DNA of 64,000 nucleotides from Melanocharis versteri (lineage: Eukaryota; Chordata; Aves; Passeriformes; Melanocharitidae): positions 621,284-685,283 of the forward strand of contig VZTG01002888.1 of the NCBI GenBank assembly GCA_013397845.1. The letters are read 5' to 3'. Each line of letters starts with the position of its first letter. Within the stretch, counting starts at the first letter, position 1. The translations under genes were made by a program, and so were the position numbers. Under the pieces are notes generated by a model. The model did no database searches. It was not told where the DNA came from and saw only the letters and a list, made by a program, of their open reading frames with translations. Of this stretch, positions 12,995-24,567 are shown in pieces.

Positions 12995-13090
12995 AAATGA
13001 AGCAATTACCAGATTGGAGAATGTAGGGCAACAGAACAGATTTCACTGCAATGTGCCAGTGTGTGATAGAGATCCAGCTTGTTCAGATGA
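12995..13090 (+). other. Candidate orphan exon (96 bases) in the CAMSAP2-DDX59 interval
   Basis: A strong acceptor (long pyrimidine-rich tract ending TTCTTAACAG at 12994) and a strong donor (GATGA then GTGAGT at 13091) bracket 96 bases. One frame is open throughout: after one leading base it encodes 31 residues including RFHCNVPVCDRDPACSD. The other forward frames were not all checked for stops. I do not recognise the peptide, and no partner exon was found. It could be an exon of a lineage-specific coding or non-coding transcript, or a chance pair of splice-like sites. Confidence 0.25.
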
Positions 13091-16000
13091 GTGAGTATTT
13101 TGCTATGCATTGGGTAACTGTTGAAATGGGGTACTTGGAAGTCTCTGTTGCAGCTGGTAGTCTGCACTTTCAAAAGTGGGAAAAGCAGTAAGTCATAGTC
13201 ACCAAAAGTGTTGGGGAAGCAAAAACAGTCTCAGTAAGAAAGCTTTTTCAAGGTAGAGGGCACACAGACATGCTTTATTCTCTTACCATTAAGGTCTTAA
13301 GTGGTATTGTACTGGTAAAATTAGGAATGCTATATGACTTTTTTGGGTAAAGACATGAACTGGAGGTGGAATAGTTCAGTAGAAACAGAAAAACCCCAAA
13401 CCACACGCTATTCATGTTGTAGCATGATACAGGACTTCTAGTCAAAGACAAGGATACCATGGTGGAAATATTGAACAATGAACCATTTTAGTTGAGACTG
13501 AGAATAATACAGGTTTTAGATATTGTAAGAGTAGGCAAAGGGTAACAAAATGAGGCTTTGATTACTACATTGCTCTGATTTTGTTGTCTAAGTGAGCACA
13601 GTCCCACAGAAATATCCTCATTGCTTCTACAAAACAGGTTTCCTGTGTATCAACAGAAGATGAAGAGCTATCTGAATGGAGATGCTGTGTCTGTGCTTCT
13701 GCTGGCTCTTTAATCATTAAAGGATGGCATGTCATGCTTCCCAGGGCCAACACCCTCCTGTAACCACTGACTCCCTTTGTGGCTCCTTGCAGAGCAGACA
13801 GTGTCAGTAAGACAGAAGCCTTTTGGCAACCTTGCCTTTTTGCTCCAAGTTCCAGTTCATGCAAACTCTTCAAGAATGGTAATGTCTTTATACACCCAGG
13901 ATGTTAGCTGAATTGCAAATAATCTCAGAGGAACTGTGGTTTCATAGAGTTACTTAGTTTTGATTTTTCTTGAACTGCAAGGTAGGTAGAGATATTTTGG
14001 GGGATAATGTGATCTAGGAGAGAAAATGCAGTTTGTCAGGAAAATTAGCAAAAGCTTTCTCAAGATACTCGGTCTCATGTTTTTTTCTGGCCCTGTTTCT
14101 TCTAGTGTTTCCTTTGAGATGACCTCACCATATATATTAAGAAAAGTTTATAATTTATTGATATTGATGATATTTACATGTTTTGATTATCTCCTTTAGT
14201 TCTGAATTGCTGGGAGGTGTATTCCCCATAGGTGTAAGCCTAAGCTACCACTTTTCCTTTCCACCACTTGGGCAACTATCATAGCCTTCTTGTTTCTTGA
14301 CACCTGGCTATTACCCGATAGAGAGCTTCCTTAGCTAGGGCTGAAATCTGTTTTGTGCCTGAAATCTAATTTCTATATATCTTGCTAGTTGCCACAGGAA
14401 AGAATATTGCTTTGGCCAGGAACGCTACAAAATGACCTGGTTGTAATGGGTCAAGAACCGAAAAAGAAATGGGTACACTGAAATTGGATCTTCGTGTGGC
14501 TCAAAGCTTTGAATCATTTGTTCAAAAACAAAACAAAAACAACCTGACATAATTTCATATGGAAATTCTGGGCTTATATTTTGTGAGAATGATGTGTTAA
14601 ACAGCCAGGTTTTTTTCACAACCTGTCATTATACCCAGGTCAGCTGAGTTGTATTAAGAATTAGCATAGATTTATTCCACTGAATTGTTTGGCAGATAGA
14701 ATAAGGAGTGTTTCATATGTGCTTCATACAGTCTTCCTTAAAAAGAAAATACACGTCAGTGGAATCTTGACCATACAGCACAAAGTCTCCTTTCCCACTG
14801 CACTACTTCAGACTTATTTAATACCCAAGGATTAGAAAACATAAAATAATCTGGGGTGCAAACTTGATAACCACAAATTTTCTTTCAATAAAGCAACTAA
14901 AAAATATATGAAGTGCTAAAGTGTTTACCTTATTTTGTGTAAATTTAATTTATTCCAAAACTCAAAAATGTATTTTAAAACTTGTAATCTGAATTCTTTT
15001 GAACTGGGTATCATGCTGGAATTTTTTGCCGCCAAGTTACAGATCCCAGAAAAATAAGGTTTGCATGAAAAGTTCTTGGCAGATCTCTCTTGGAACAGCA
15101 CAAACAACACTGCTTAACAAGGAGGCATTCATTATTTCTGTCTTGTTACCCTCTGCTATTACAGTCACCAGCTGTAAGGTTACTGGCATCTTTGAATCTT
15201 CCTAATAAAAAACATGGGGAACAGTCATTCAAGGAGGATAGTGAGAAATATGTTGCATTTTTCAGGCTTGCTTTTGTTTTTTAATAGCCATTGTGCTTTA
15301 TCAAGCTGAGATAATGCATTGTCTGCATGTTCTCACAACAAACAAAGTTTAGGAAAGTAACAGTTTCAGAAGGACAAACCTGTTGGTCTCACTTTAGCGG
15401 TCTGTGATCCTTGAGTGTGCAATTTTAAAAAGTGTTTTGCCTTTCAAAATTAAAGCCATCTGGTATTTAACTTTTTGTTAAAAAATGTCATGGATAAATG
15501 GCCTTCTTGGTGACCATGTATTTCAACTACATTGCAATCCTTTTGGAAAAACTTTTAATCACAGTTGTAACTTTTTTTGGTAAGCTAAGCCACAGGTCTT
15601 GTATCCTCTATTGTGCTTAGCAGTCATGTACAATGCCTCTTTCAGCACCTGACAAAGTCCTGTGCTAGTGAAATTGGTGCCAGGTGTGCCACAGGTCTGC
15701 AAAATTAATATCTGAGATGTGCAGTGTGAGTTGTTAGAAAAAAAATATTCACAAGGTGTATTTTTAATTACACTATTAAGACTATATTTAATATTCTGTA
15801 CACAAAGAGTGATGTTTGAGAACTCAATCTGGAGGCTAGAGCTCAACAGAAACAGTCACTTGGAGCAGTAGTAAAGGCTGACATCAAGGAAACTTTTGAG
15901 ACCTGGATTCTGGACCAAGGCCACTGCTGGTAGAAAGTCCAGGAGCTGGAGGGATCCTGTGCTGGGGAAAGGCTGCCAGTGCCTTCCAAAGGCAATGGTC

Positions 16001-19000
16001 ACAGCTGGCAGTCACGCTGGAGCAGGGACACCCTGAATTTGGCTTCTACTCTTACAGCAGCGAGTTGACTTCTTGAAAGTGTAGTTACAGCATTTCCATG
16101 CCCTTTAGTGATTTTTTGGTGAGGGATTCAACTAGGGCAATTTAATTCTTCATGCAGAGACAGAAGGAGAACCAAATGTAATGTAAGGAAGCATGAAGGC
16201 TAAACCCAATGGTTAATACTGGCATCGATTTTAACAAGAGAACTGATAAAACGTCTGGTTTGTAGCAGCTCTCTTGCACGTTTTCCAAGCCTTTCTTGCA
16301 GTGGTTTCTGCTGCCAAAACTAGCGGCGCTGGTAGGACCTTTAGTGGTGGAAAGAAAAATTTATTAGCCATTTACTCAAAAGGCTTATGACATAAATATT
16401 TTCTTCAGTTTGTCACACTATTGGATTCTAACTCTATGCTTCCTTCACTCCCTACAAATGCAATGTACCTGTTATGTTTGTCATACTTGCTGATTAATTA
16501 GAAAGGTCTTCATCTCCTAAGGAGTTATATGATTGGAAAGAGAGTTTATTGGTGGGCAGGTGGCAATACACACTGGATACAGGTCATCTGGCAAGCTGGA
16601 ACTCAATGACTCCTGTTGTCTCTTGTGGAATTTCTTTTTTTTCTCTCCCATCCTTTCCTGTGAGACCCCAAAGGAGGGGGGGAAAAGGGTTTACTTTCAG
16701 TAAGTGCATGTTGTGTGAATGTTATCTTACTGTTAGAATAGATGCCAATCTCTTTTGCCTCCAAACAGACTTATTAATTGGAACACAAATATATCCTCTC
16801 AGAAAGAGAAAGAGATTAACATGAAAGGAGAGAATTTTTAATTCTTAATTCTAATTATGTTATATTTCAATATTTATTTAATCCTGTTAGCTTCCACCTG
16901 AATTTGCTGATGCTCTGAGTTATAGTTTGCTGCCTACTGAAGTCCCTGGAATTTGGTAACTGTCATTGCAATTTTTTGATCAAATACTTGTTCTCTAAGT
17001 CTCAGAGACCTAACAGAGGTTTGTAAGTTTAAATTAGTTTAAATGATTCTCATACCCTAAAAGCATTCCTTTTAACTGCAAGAAGCTAGACTGTCTTGTA
17101 CACAAAGGTTGGTAATTGTATTCACTGTAGTTTTTATAGCTGTGCTAACAGTATGGTGATACTGAATTAGAGAGTCCATCAGTTTTCAAAGTAAATATTA
17201 TATGCAGTATTTGAGCATATAATCACATACATTAATTATGTTCATTATTTTTTCATGAATCACCCTATAGAGTTATTTCCCTATGGACTAGTGGCATTTA
17301 ATGCTGCAGCTTCAGGGCAGGATTGCTGTTGTTTGTGGGTTTTTTTCTTTTCTTAAAAAAATTTTACACCTCTTTAGTAATATGCTTTAATAATTCAGAT
17401 TTAATTAGATTATTTTTTTAATTCCAATTTTACCATGGATTTCTGCAGAGACTTAATATTGGCCAATGTTTCCTTAGAATGTGGCTCTTCAAACAAAAAG
17501 AATGCTCAGGAAGCCTGAAAATATTAGTTCAAGTCTTTTTTTACTGATGATTTACTTTCAAAAACCTTAGGATCTGCCTGTTTAGATTAAACAAAATTAA
17601 AAAAACTAGGCCTCAGAGTAAGTATACTGTATGCAATACCTGTACAAAATCAGGTAATTTTGTATGAATATGAATTGTATAGTTAATTGTTAGCCACCAT
17701 TATTTGTTTTTAGATTATCTGGATTTTTCCTGTGTGGTTCCTTTAAAGCTGTAATTCAGAAACCAGTGGAGTAACTGACTCACTGGTTCCTTTAATCAAA
17801 GAACTATTCATTAAATACACTTTGGGTTAGAGCTGCAGTTGAGTACCTACCTAAAAATCTGCTGAGCGGCTTCGAAATCCCCAAAGATTAAAGAAACAGA
17901 AAAATATTTAGTTTTATGGCACCAGATGGAGCAGACATGGACACCAATCCCCAAGTAAACACTGTGGCTTCCAGGCCTCCTGAATGGAAAGACATTCTCC
18001 CTCCTTTTCACCCAAGCAGTGGATGTTTTGTTAACTCCAATTAGATGTATTCAAGTGTGGCACACTTGGAAAAAAACAAACCCAGATAATAATTTTTTTA
18101 TTCTTTAATTGGCATCTTCATAAACTTAATGTTCTTCATCCATTATAATGTTATAGAACATCAAGGCTCTGGAATTCCCTAATTTAGAATAATGTAACAT
18201 AGGATACATATTGAGATATTTAAAATAATTAATAGCTTAAAGAAAACCCAAAGCTATTCTCTTTAAGGTGATTTTAGACACATTTTAATTGTCAGATCTG
18301 TCAGTCCTGGCACTTGCCACTTGAGGGAGTGATGCATGAGGTGCTGGTTGGACTCCAGTTTGAGTCCATTCTCAGCAGATTTGCATATGCTGGGAGCTCA
18401 CTCGAAGTGGAAAATTCAGACATTGTGTGAAGATATTTTGGCAACCAAAGAAACTTAAAATGCTCTGTATTAAAATGTTTTGGACCATCACCCTTTGGGA
18501 TGGTTTTATTTGTTCCTCAAATCCCTGTGAGGAACTTGAGAATACCTTGCCTGCCAGAGGTGTGGAGAGGTGCCCAGAGATTTGGTTCTGGGACGATTTT
18601 GTTCAGGTTGGAATTAATGAGGTCACTCCAGGCAGTATCACTGTGGAGAGCCAAGGTGGATGGTACAGTCAGGCAATGCTGTATGATACTGTCTTGCAAT
18701 GCTTGTGATGCTGTCTTGAATTACTATGTAGAATACCTGTTTCTCATGGATTTACTATGCCTGGTAGTAGAGGGATTTTGGTCTCCTGCTTTAATCTAGT
18801 TTTGTTTTACTGAATTATTTATTATTTCCAAGTGATGGGAAAGGTTGATTCGTGCTTCTAAAGAAAGGCTGTGAGATGCTATAGGGCAAATGCCTGTTTT
18901 TAAACTGAGGGCAGGAATCCTTTCTGTATATTTGATATATAAACCTTGAGTGAATATGAAAAATTTCTTCTTGATTTAATTTAAAATAGACCAAAAAGTG

Positions 19001-21877
19001 GAATACTTACTATTAATAATTTGTGCTTGAGTTATTGTTTTCATTATTCCTTTTGACTTTTAATCAATACTTACTGTCTTTGTTATTCTAACAGAAATTT
19101 GCATCAAGTTGAAATAATCTGTTGCTGTATATCTATGTAGTAAATCTGTCATTATGTATTGGTGCTTTTGTACACATGGGGTTGTGTGTGCATTGTTACA
19201 TTTCTGTAGCTCCTAATATTTACTTTAGAAGTTACTCTGAAGAGACATTTTAATTATATAAGGACTATATTTGTGCAGAGGTTTCTAGTAACAATACGAG
19301 ATACCTTCCTGAGCAGCTGTTGTACACATGCAGCATAGGCAAGATGGGAATATTGTGAAGTCTTGGTGTTTCACCAACTCAAATAACAATGTGATCATAC
19401 AAAATACAAATGCTACCCTGCTGCTCTGGAAGCCTTAACATTTTCCTTTATGACACCCTCAGATAAATTGTCCACAATAAGCAAAAATTACTGTCCATAA
19501 TTGCTCATGGTTTTCTAACAGGACTTAAATCTACCTTTATACAGCCAGTGCTTGAACTAACTAGTTTTTAGGAGGAAAAATACCAATACCCTTTGTAGCA
19601 TATCTTGAGAGCATCTCGTCTGAGACATTTCGTGTACTCTAAAGGTACAAAAATTGGAATTCAAAAATCTTATTAAAATGCCGTTCACCTCTGATCTGAT
19701 TAGTAGAAGCAAGAGCTGAGAGGATGGTAATTAAATTCACCAAGGCACCTCTTATTCTTACATATTTCATCATTCTGAAAGAAAACTTAGGCAACTGACT
19801 GAACTAGAATATTTATGCTTTATTCCAGGAAAAAAATTTATTTATTCAGTGAGCACACAGTGTACAGTATCTGTTTCAGAAGAGGTTTTGTTACATATAT
19901 ACTGATTAACTTTTCCATGTAAACAAAGAATAACCTACTATGTTCTGTGGAAGCTTGCACTCCTTTTCAGTGGTAAGCACTTTTTATAAAGCATGTTATG
20001 ATTTTTGTTGGAAGAAATTATGAACTATCAATAGCTGTCCAGCCTTTATGAGCCACTCAAGGTACAGTAGCTCTGTTGTTACCTGTTCATTAGTCATCTC
20101 TTTCTCAGACTGTTGAGTCTACGTAGTTGTTTCTTGCATGGAAGCCCTTTCATGCCTCTGAATATCCATAGAGTCCTTTTCTAAAACTTTTTTCAATCTC
20201 TACTGTAGTCTTTCTCACTCAAGAGGAGAATTTCCTACCAAGTAACTTTGTTTTTTCTGACTGCTGTTACACACTGAGAAAAATAGAAAAAGCTGTTACA
20301 TATAGGGTGTTTGCATTTTGGTGCACAGACTCTATAGGGTATGAAACATCTCGTAGCATATTAAATATTGTTGAAATACTGGTCTTTGTTTAGCAAATGA
20401 TGTTTTGAATTCCAGGAAATGACCTCGTAAAAATGGAAGTAAGAAAAGGAAATTGGCTTCTGTTAGGGAGGGAAAATGAAGGAAAGAAAGTTAGTGCAAA
20501 CAAAGGGGAATGACAGAGGCTGAATCAGAGAAAGGTGGAGATTTTCACAGGAATGTATGGAGTGTGGGTGGAAGGTGCCTGACAGTTTTTCTGTCTAGTG
20601 ATGCCCACTTTCCAAATGTTCAATAATCTTTCCAATTCTACCTGTTAATTAAAAATCCCAGAAAAACCAAACCCCCCTATTTGCACTTTGTATTGCTATT
20701 GTTGAAGCAAACTACTACAGAGAAATCCAGGGTACTTTAAGACAGACCATGTTTCACATTTGATTGGACTTGAATGTTGTAGAATGCTGTAAACAGCTGC
20801 TTGAAAGCCCCCAGCTTTGTGTCTGTGCTTTTACCCTCCTCTCACTGGTCTTCTGGACTGCCATTAAATTGTGCTTCCAAAGGGGCTGTTAGGATCTATA
20901 GATTTTCTCTTCAGCAGGAAATGGTGATGGTGGTAGTCACCAACAAAAGTAATGAGGCAGAAATTGAATTCCCCATCAATGTGGATGCTTTCAGGTTAAT
21001 GGGATTAATGTTGGGGGAGAGGGAGGAGGTAAGGTTTAGGGCATCTAGAGTGCCTGGGACTACATTAACCCAGAGAGCTTGCTGCAGGATATCTTTGCCA
21101 TGCACCAAATCATTTATGGTCACAGGGTATACTTTTACTTTGAGAATACTCTGGTCCTCCTGCATGTGCTCAAACCCAGGATCTGTACAGACACAGTGAC
21201 ACCACCTATGACAGGCCTTGATGTTGTAAGGAAGTAACCGGGACAGGTTGACTGACCTCTTTCTGGTGCCAGGAGTCCTTGGAAAGCGAGAGAGTGGCAG
21301 TGACCACCCTTTTCACAGCAGCCAAGCAGCTAAAACCATCAGCCTTCTCAGCGGACACACATCCAAACCTAGTACTCTTCCATGAACTTGGGTTTGCCTG
21401 GGGCAGCAGTTGCATCTGGGCTGTCTTGCAAAGCACAGGTTGTCCGTAAGTCTGAAAGTGTTTTCTGCCCTGTAGTGAAACGTGATAAATTCTGTGTTCT
21501 CATGCCTTGTAAAGTAGTGTAAATATGCTTATTTATTATTGAAAATAATAACTTACTCAACTTGAAATATATGAACAGCTGTCTCACTGTGCCTATCATA
21601 GCAGGTTGGGGCATGTACTGGACTTTTGTTTTGTGTACCTTATGGCTCTGTTGTGCGCTGCAGGAACGTTTTCCTCATGTGCAAATGTGTGTAGCTGTAA
21701 CTGCAGGAGTCTGGATGCTCCCCTCTGCAGAAACAGAGGGGCAGCACCCTGTTGCAAAATGTGGAACATGTACAGTTTTCATAAGAAAGGTTGTTCTTTG
21801 ATCTTTGTACACTTTCAAGCCTGATCAGCAAGAAGGGAAATTTAATCCGTGAAACAAAGAGCAACTAACAAGCAAGC
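13091..21877. other. Intergenic DNA, no gene recognised
   Basis: AT-rich sequence with no recognised gene. The slightly longer frames at 18427-18708 (93 codons), 20801-21199 (132 codons) and 16549-16824 (91 codons) carry no motif I can name. The 20800-21450 stretch is more GC-balanced than its surroundings and may be an old, unassigned repeat. Confidence 0.4.
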
Positions 21878-22488
21878 TGTAAGTGATGTCCTGGTGTTAG
21901 AAAAACAAATTACTTGTTGGTAGAATTGCCTTGTCAAACTTGAGGGCTTGATTTGCTCCACTGACCTCAGACCTATCAGGAGGTTGGCAAAGCCTATGAA
22001 AAAGGATGTCCACTGATACTGGACACGGAGGATGGAAGATTTACAGGCCACAAGGCCATTCACCAGAATTCCCAAGATAAGGAAGAAACAAATAAAGACA
22101 ACTCAGCAACTGTGCTGAGTCAGCTCCGACTGGGTAAAAGGTAATTGTGGCAGGGGGAGATCATGACCACCACCTCATGGCCCACCAACCCAGAAGAGAA
22201 GCACCGAGCACGCAGGCTATTTAGCACGAGAAATGAGGAATCATTAACAACAGAAGATGGAATTCTAATATATAAGAGAACGATGTAACTTGTAGCCAAT
22301 GAACACTAATTTATTTGTCGGCTAAAAAGTATAAATAGTAAAAAGTTTTGATAATTGGCGTGTTTGATTTGTGGAATACCGCCGCGAACCCAGGCTTGTG
22401 CAACTCTGGGATAAATAATATCTCTCTCGAGTGTGTAATCATTGGCTTGTTGGACACCGGGCAACGAATGCGATTTTTGCGCATAACA
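21878..22488 (+). mobile_element. Probable solo LTR of an endogenous retrovirus, sense to DDX59
   Basis: The right part has LTR architecture on the plus strand: a TATA box (GTATAAATAG at about 22329), a polyadenylation signal (AATAAAT at about 22410), a GT-rich stretch after it, and a terminus ending ATAACA at 22488. I recall similar sequence as a widespread avian ERV LTR. The left border is uncertain: TGT at 21878 is one plausible start. No flanking coding sequence remains, and no clear target-site duplication was found. It ends a few bases before the DDX59 CpG island. Confidence 0.6.
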
Positions 22489-22494
22489 ACTAAG

Positions 22495-22965
22495 CACCCC
22501 TGCGGGCCCCGAAGGCAAGCCGAGCGCGGCGGCAGCAGCTCCGTACCGCGGCCCGGCCCGGCGCAGCGNTGGGTCGCGGCCGGAGTCCGCCGCGGGGCGG
22601 GCTGGGCGGCGGGCGCGGTTGTCGGGCGGAGAAGGCCCCGCGCCGCGGTGTTCTCCCGTGGGGTGGGTGGCTCTTGGCGGAGAGCAGGGCTGGCAGAGGC
22701 TGCCGTGCTGCCCGGGGTCCCCGCGGGTCCCTCCCGAGCAGCGCGTCCGTCAGCCTGGCACACTGTGTGAGCGCTCCCCTCTCCCGAGAGGCTGCTGAGC
22801 TTGCAGAGAGGTTCGTTATGGGATTCTCATTAGGCACGAAAAACTAAATGGTGAGATCTGGCTTCTGGTCCGGGAGCTCGGGGGAGCAGCGGCTCCCGGC
22901 CCCCGCGGAGCTCTGCGGGCCGGCGCTGCCGCCGCGTCCTCGGGATTGCTCCCAAGGTACACAAA
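22495..22965 (+). promoter_or_regulatory. DDX59: CpG island, probable DDX59 promoter and untranslated exon 1
   Basis: A GC- and CpG-rich block with one ambiguous base at 22569 lies 0.8-1.2 kb before the DDX59 start-codon exon. That exon opens with an acceptor (TTTCCTTTCTAG ending 23743), so an upstream untranslated exon is required. The island is the natural place for it. A possible donor is CCCAAG then GTACAC at about 22956, but others exist. Long frames here on both strands reflect composition. Confidence 0.65.
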
Positions 22966-23743
22966 CACAGCAGTCTATACGCGCTGACATGGCTTGGTGT
23001 ATTTCTAAAAATCTCCTGTAAGAAGAAGTTCGTAGAGACTGGTAGACACAGTGCAATTTATTCAGAATAAAATTGCCGTATTTTGTGTACTTTTTTACTG
23101 ATTGTACTACAGCAAACAATTGGCGAGCGTATTTGATGCTTTCAGAGACAAATATTGAAAGTTTCAGAATATAAGTTACGGTTATTTTCGAACGCCTAAT
23201 TTGTCTTCCTCGTATTACGGTATATATTTGGCAAATTGAACATGTAAGTTTGCTTGGTTTTGGACACCTTGAACAAGAAGAGCTGGACTCTAAACAGAGC
23301 TCAAAAGTTTGCAGCCTTATAACTTTAAGTGGACTTTAAAAAGAACAATGAAAGGAGTGGTCTTGGATGGGTCCTGTATTGAATTCGACATCCTTTCCAA
23401 AATTGATTGTTTTATTTGGTTTAGGTTGGTTTTTTTTCCCATAGCTTAGAAGAATGCTTGCATCTGTGGTTTCATCTTAGAAATACTGACAGTTAACTGT
23501 AGATAGATGTCTATATTGTTCCGTGCTTCCGCTGTTATTTTAAAATACTTATTGACATTGCATCAACATTGTTAAGATGAAGATAATTTTTAAACAAGGC
23601 AGATTCTAGATCTTTTCAGGGATTGAGAGTTGGTTTCTGTGTTTGCCAGTATTTGCTAGACTTTTTTTTTGTTTGTGGTAACAGCAAAATGTACCTTTTT
23701 CAATAGTAGTAATTTCTAACAACTGTAACCATTTCCTTTCTAG

Positions 23744-24567
23744 TGTACTGAAGCATGTTTTTACCACGATCTGTAAAAGTCAAGAGGACTGCTGATGAGG
23801 ACAAAAGTTGTACAGCTAAGAAAAATAAACTGTCTTCTGGAGGATCTTTGCTAGAGGAGACCACTGAGTTCCAGGCCTGTAAGTCAGCTGGAACAGAAAC
23901 TTCTGCTTCAACAGACAATTTGAGTGAAATTGTACAAGAACACACAGAACCTGCAGCTGCACACCTTGGTGTTGCTAATACACCATTGGGAAAGGACAGC
24001 CAAAATACCGATGAAGACGGCTCTTTGGAAGAACCCATAAAATCCTTCAGCAAATCCCAGCGCTGGGCAGAGCCTGGAGAACCTGTGTGTGTTGTGTGTG
24101 GCCGCTATGGGGAGTATATCTGCGATAAAACAGATGAAGATGTTTGTAGTTTGGAATGTAAAGCCAAACACCTTCTACAAACTCAAGCAAAGGAAAAGCA
24201 GCTGACACCTGATCAACCCACAGATTCTCAAGCAGAAGCTCACCTGCTTAATACACCTTATTTCTACAAAGATCATTCCTTTATTTTAGGTTTGCAAGAT
24301 GAGCAGGTTGAGAACCTTAAATTCCAGCTGGGTATTGCTGTCCAGGGCCAGCAAGTTCCAAGACCTATTGTAGAGTTTGAACACTGTGGTTTTCCTGAAA
24401 TTTTAAACAATAATTTAAAGAATTCTGGCTATGAAGTCCCAACTCCCATACAAATGCAAATGATCCCTGTTGGACTATTAGGAAGGGATGTTCTGGCTAG
24501 TGCTGACACAGGCTCTGGAAAAACAGCAGCTTTCCTGCTTCCTGTTATTATGAAGGTTTTGAAAGAG
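23744..24567 (+). CDS. DDX59: DDX59 exon 2: start codon, HIT zinc finger, Q-motif and Walker A
   Basis: Eleven untranslated bases precede the ATG at 23755. The 271 codons encode a variable acidic/serine-rich N-terminus, then the near-invariant block SFSKSQRWAEPGEP and the zinc finger with CVVC at 112-115, C123, C131, C135 and H139. A linker, the Q-motif region around YEVPTPIQMQMIP and the P-loop follow. The donor is GAAAGAG then GTAATG. Reading through it gives only 31 extra residues before a stop, which would be an intron-retention product. Confidence 0.95.

Noticed and set aside
18427..18799. Two overlapping frames of 93 and 99 codons
   Set aside because: Overlap in different frames with a third antisense one; no homology recognised.
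20801..21199. 132-codon plus-strand frame
   Set aside because: No recognised domain, an open antisense frame of 84 codons overlaps it, and no splice or promoter signals; left as unassigned intergenic sequence.
22311..22837. Open frames of 115-150 codons on both strands at the DDX59 island
   Set aside because: They span the LTR/CpG-island border and one ambiguous base; composition artefact.
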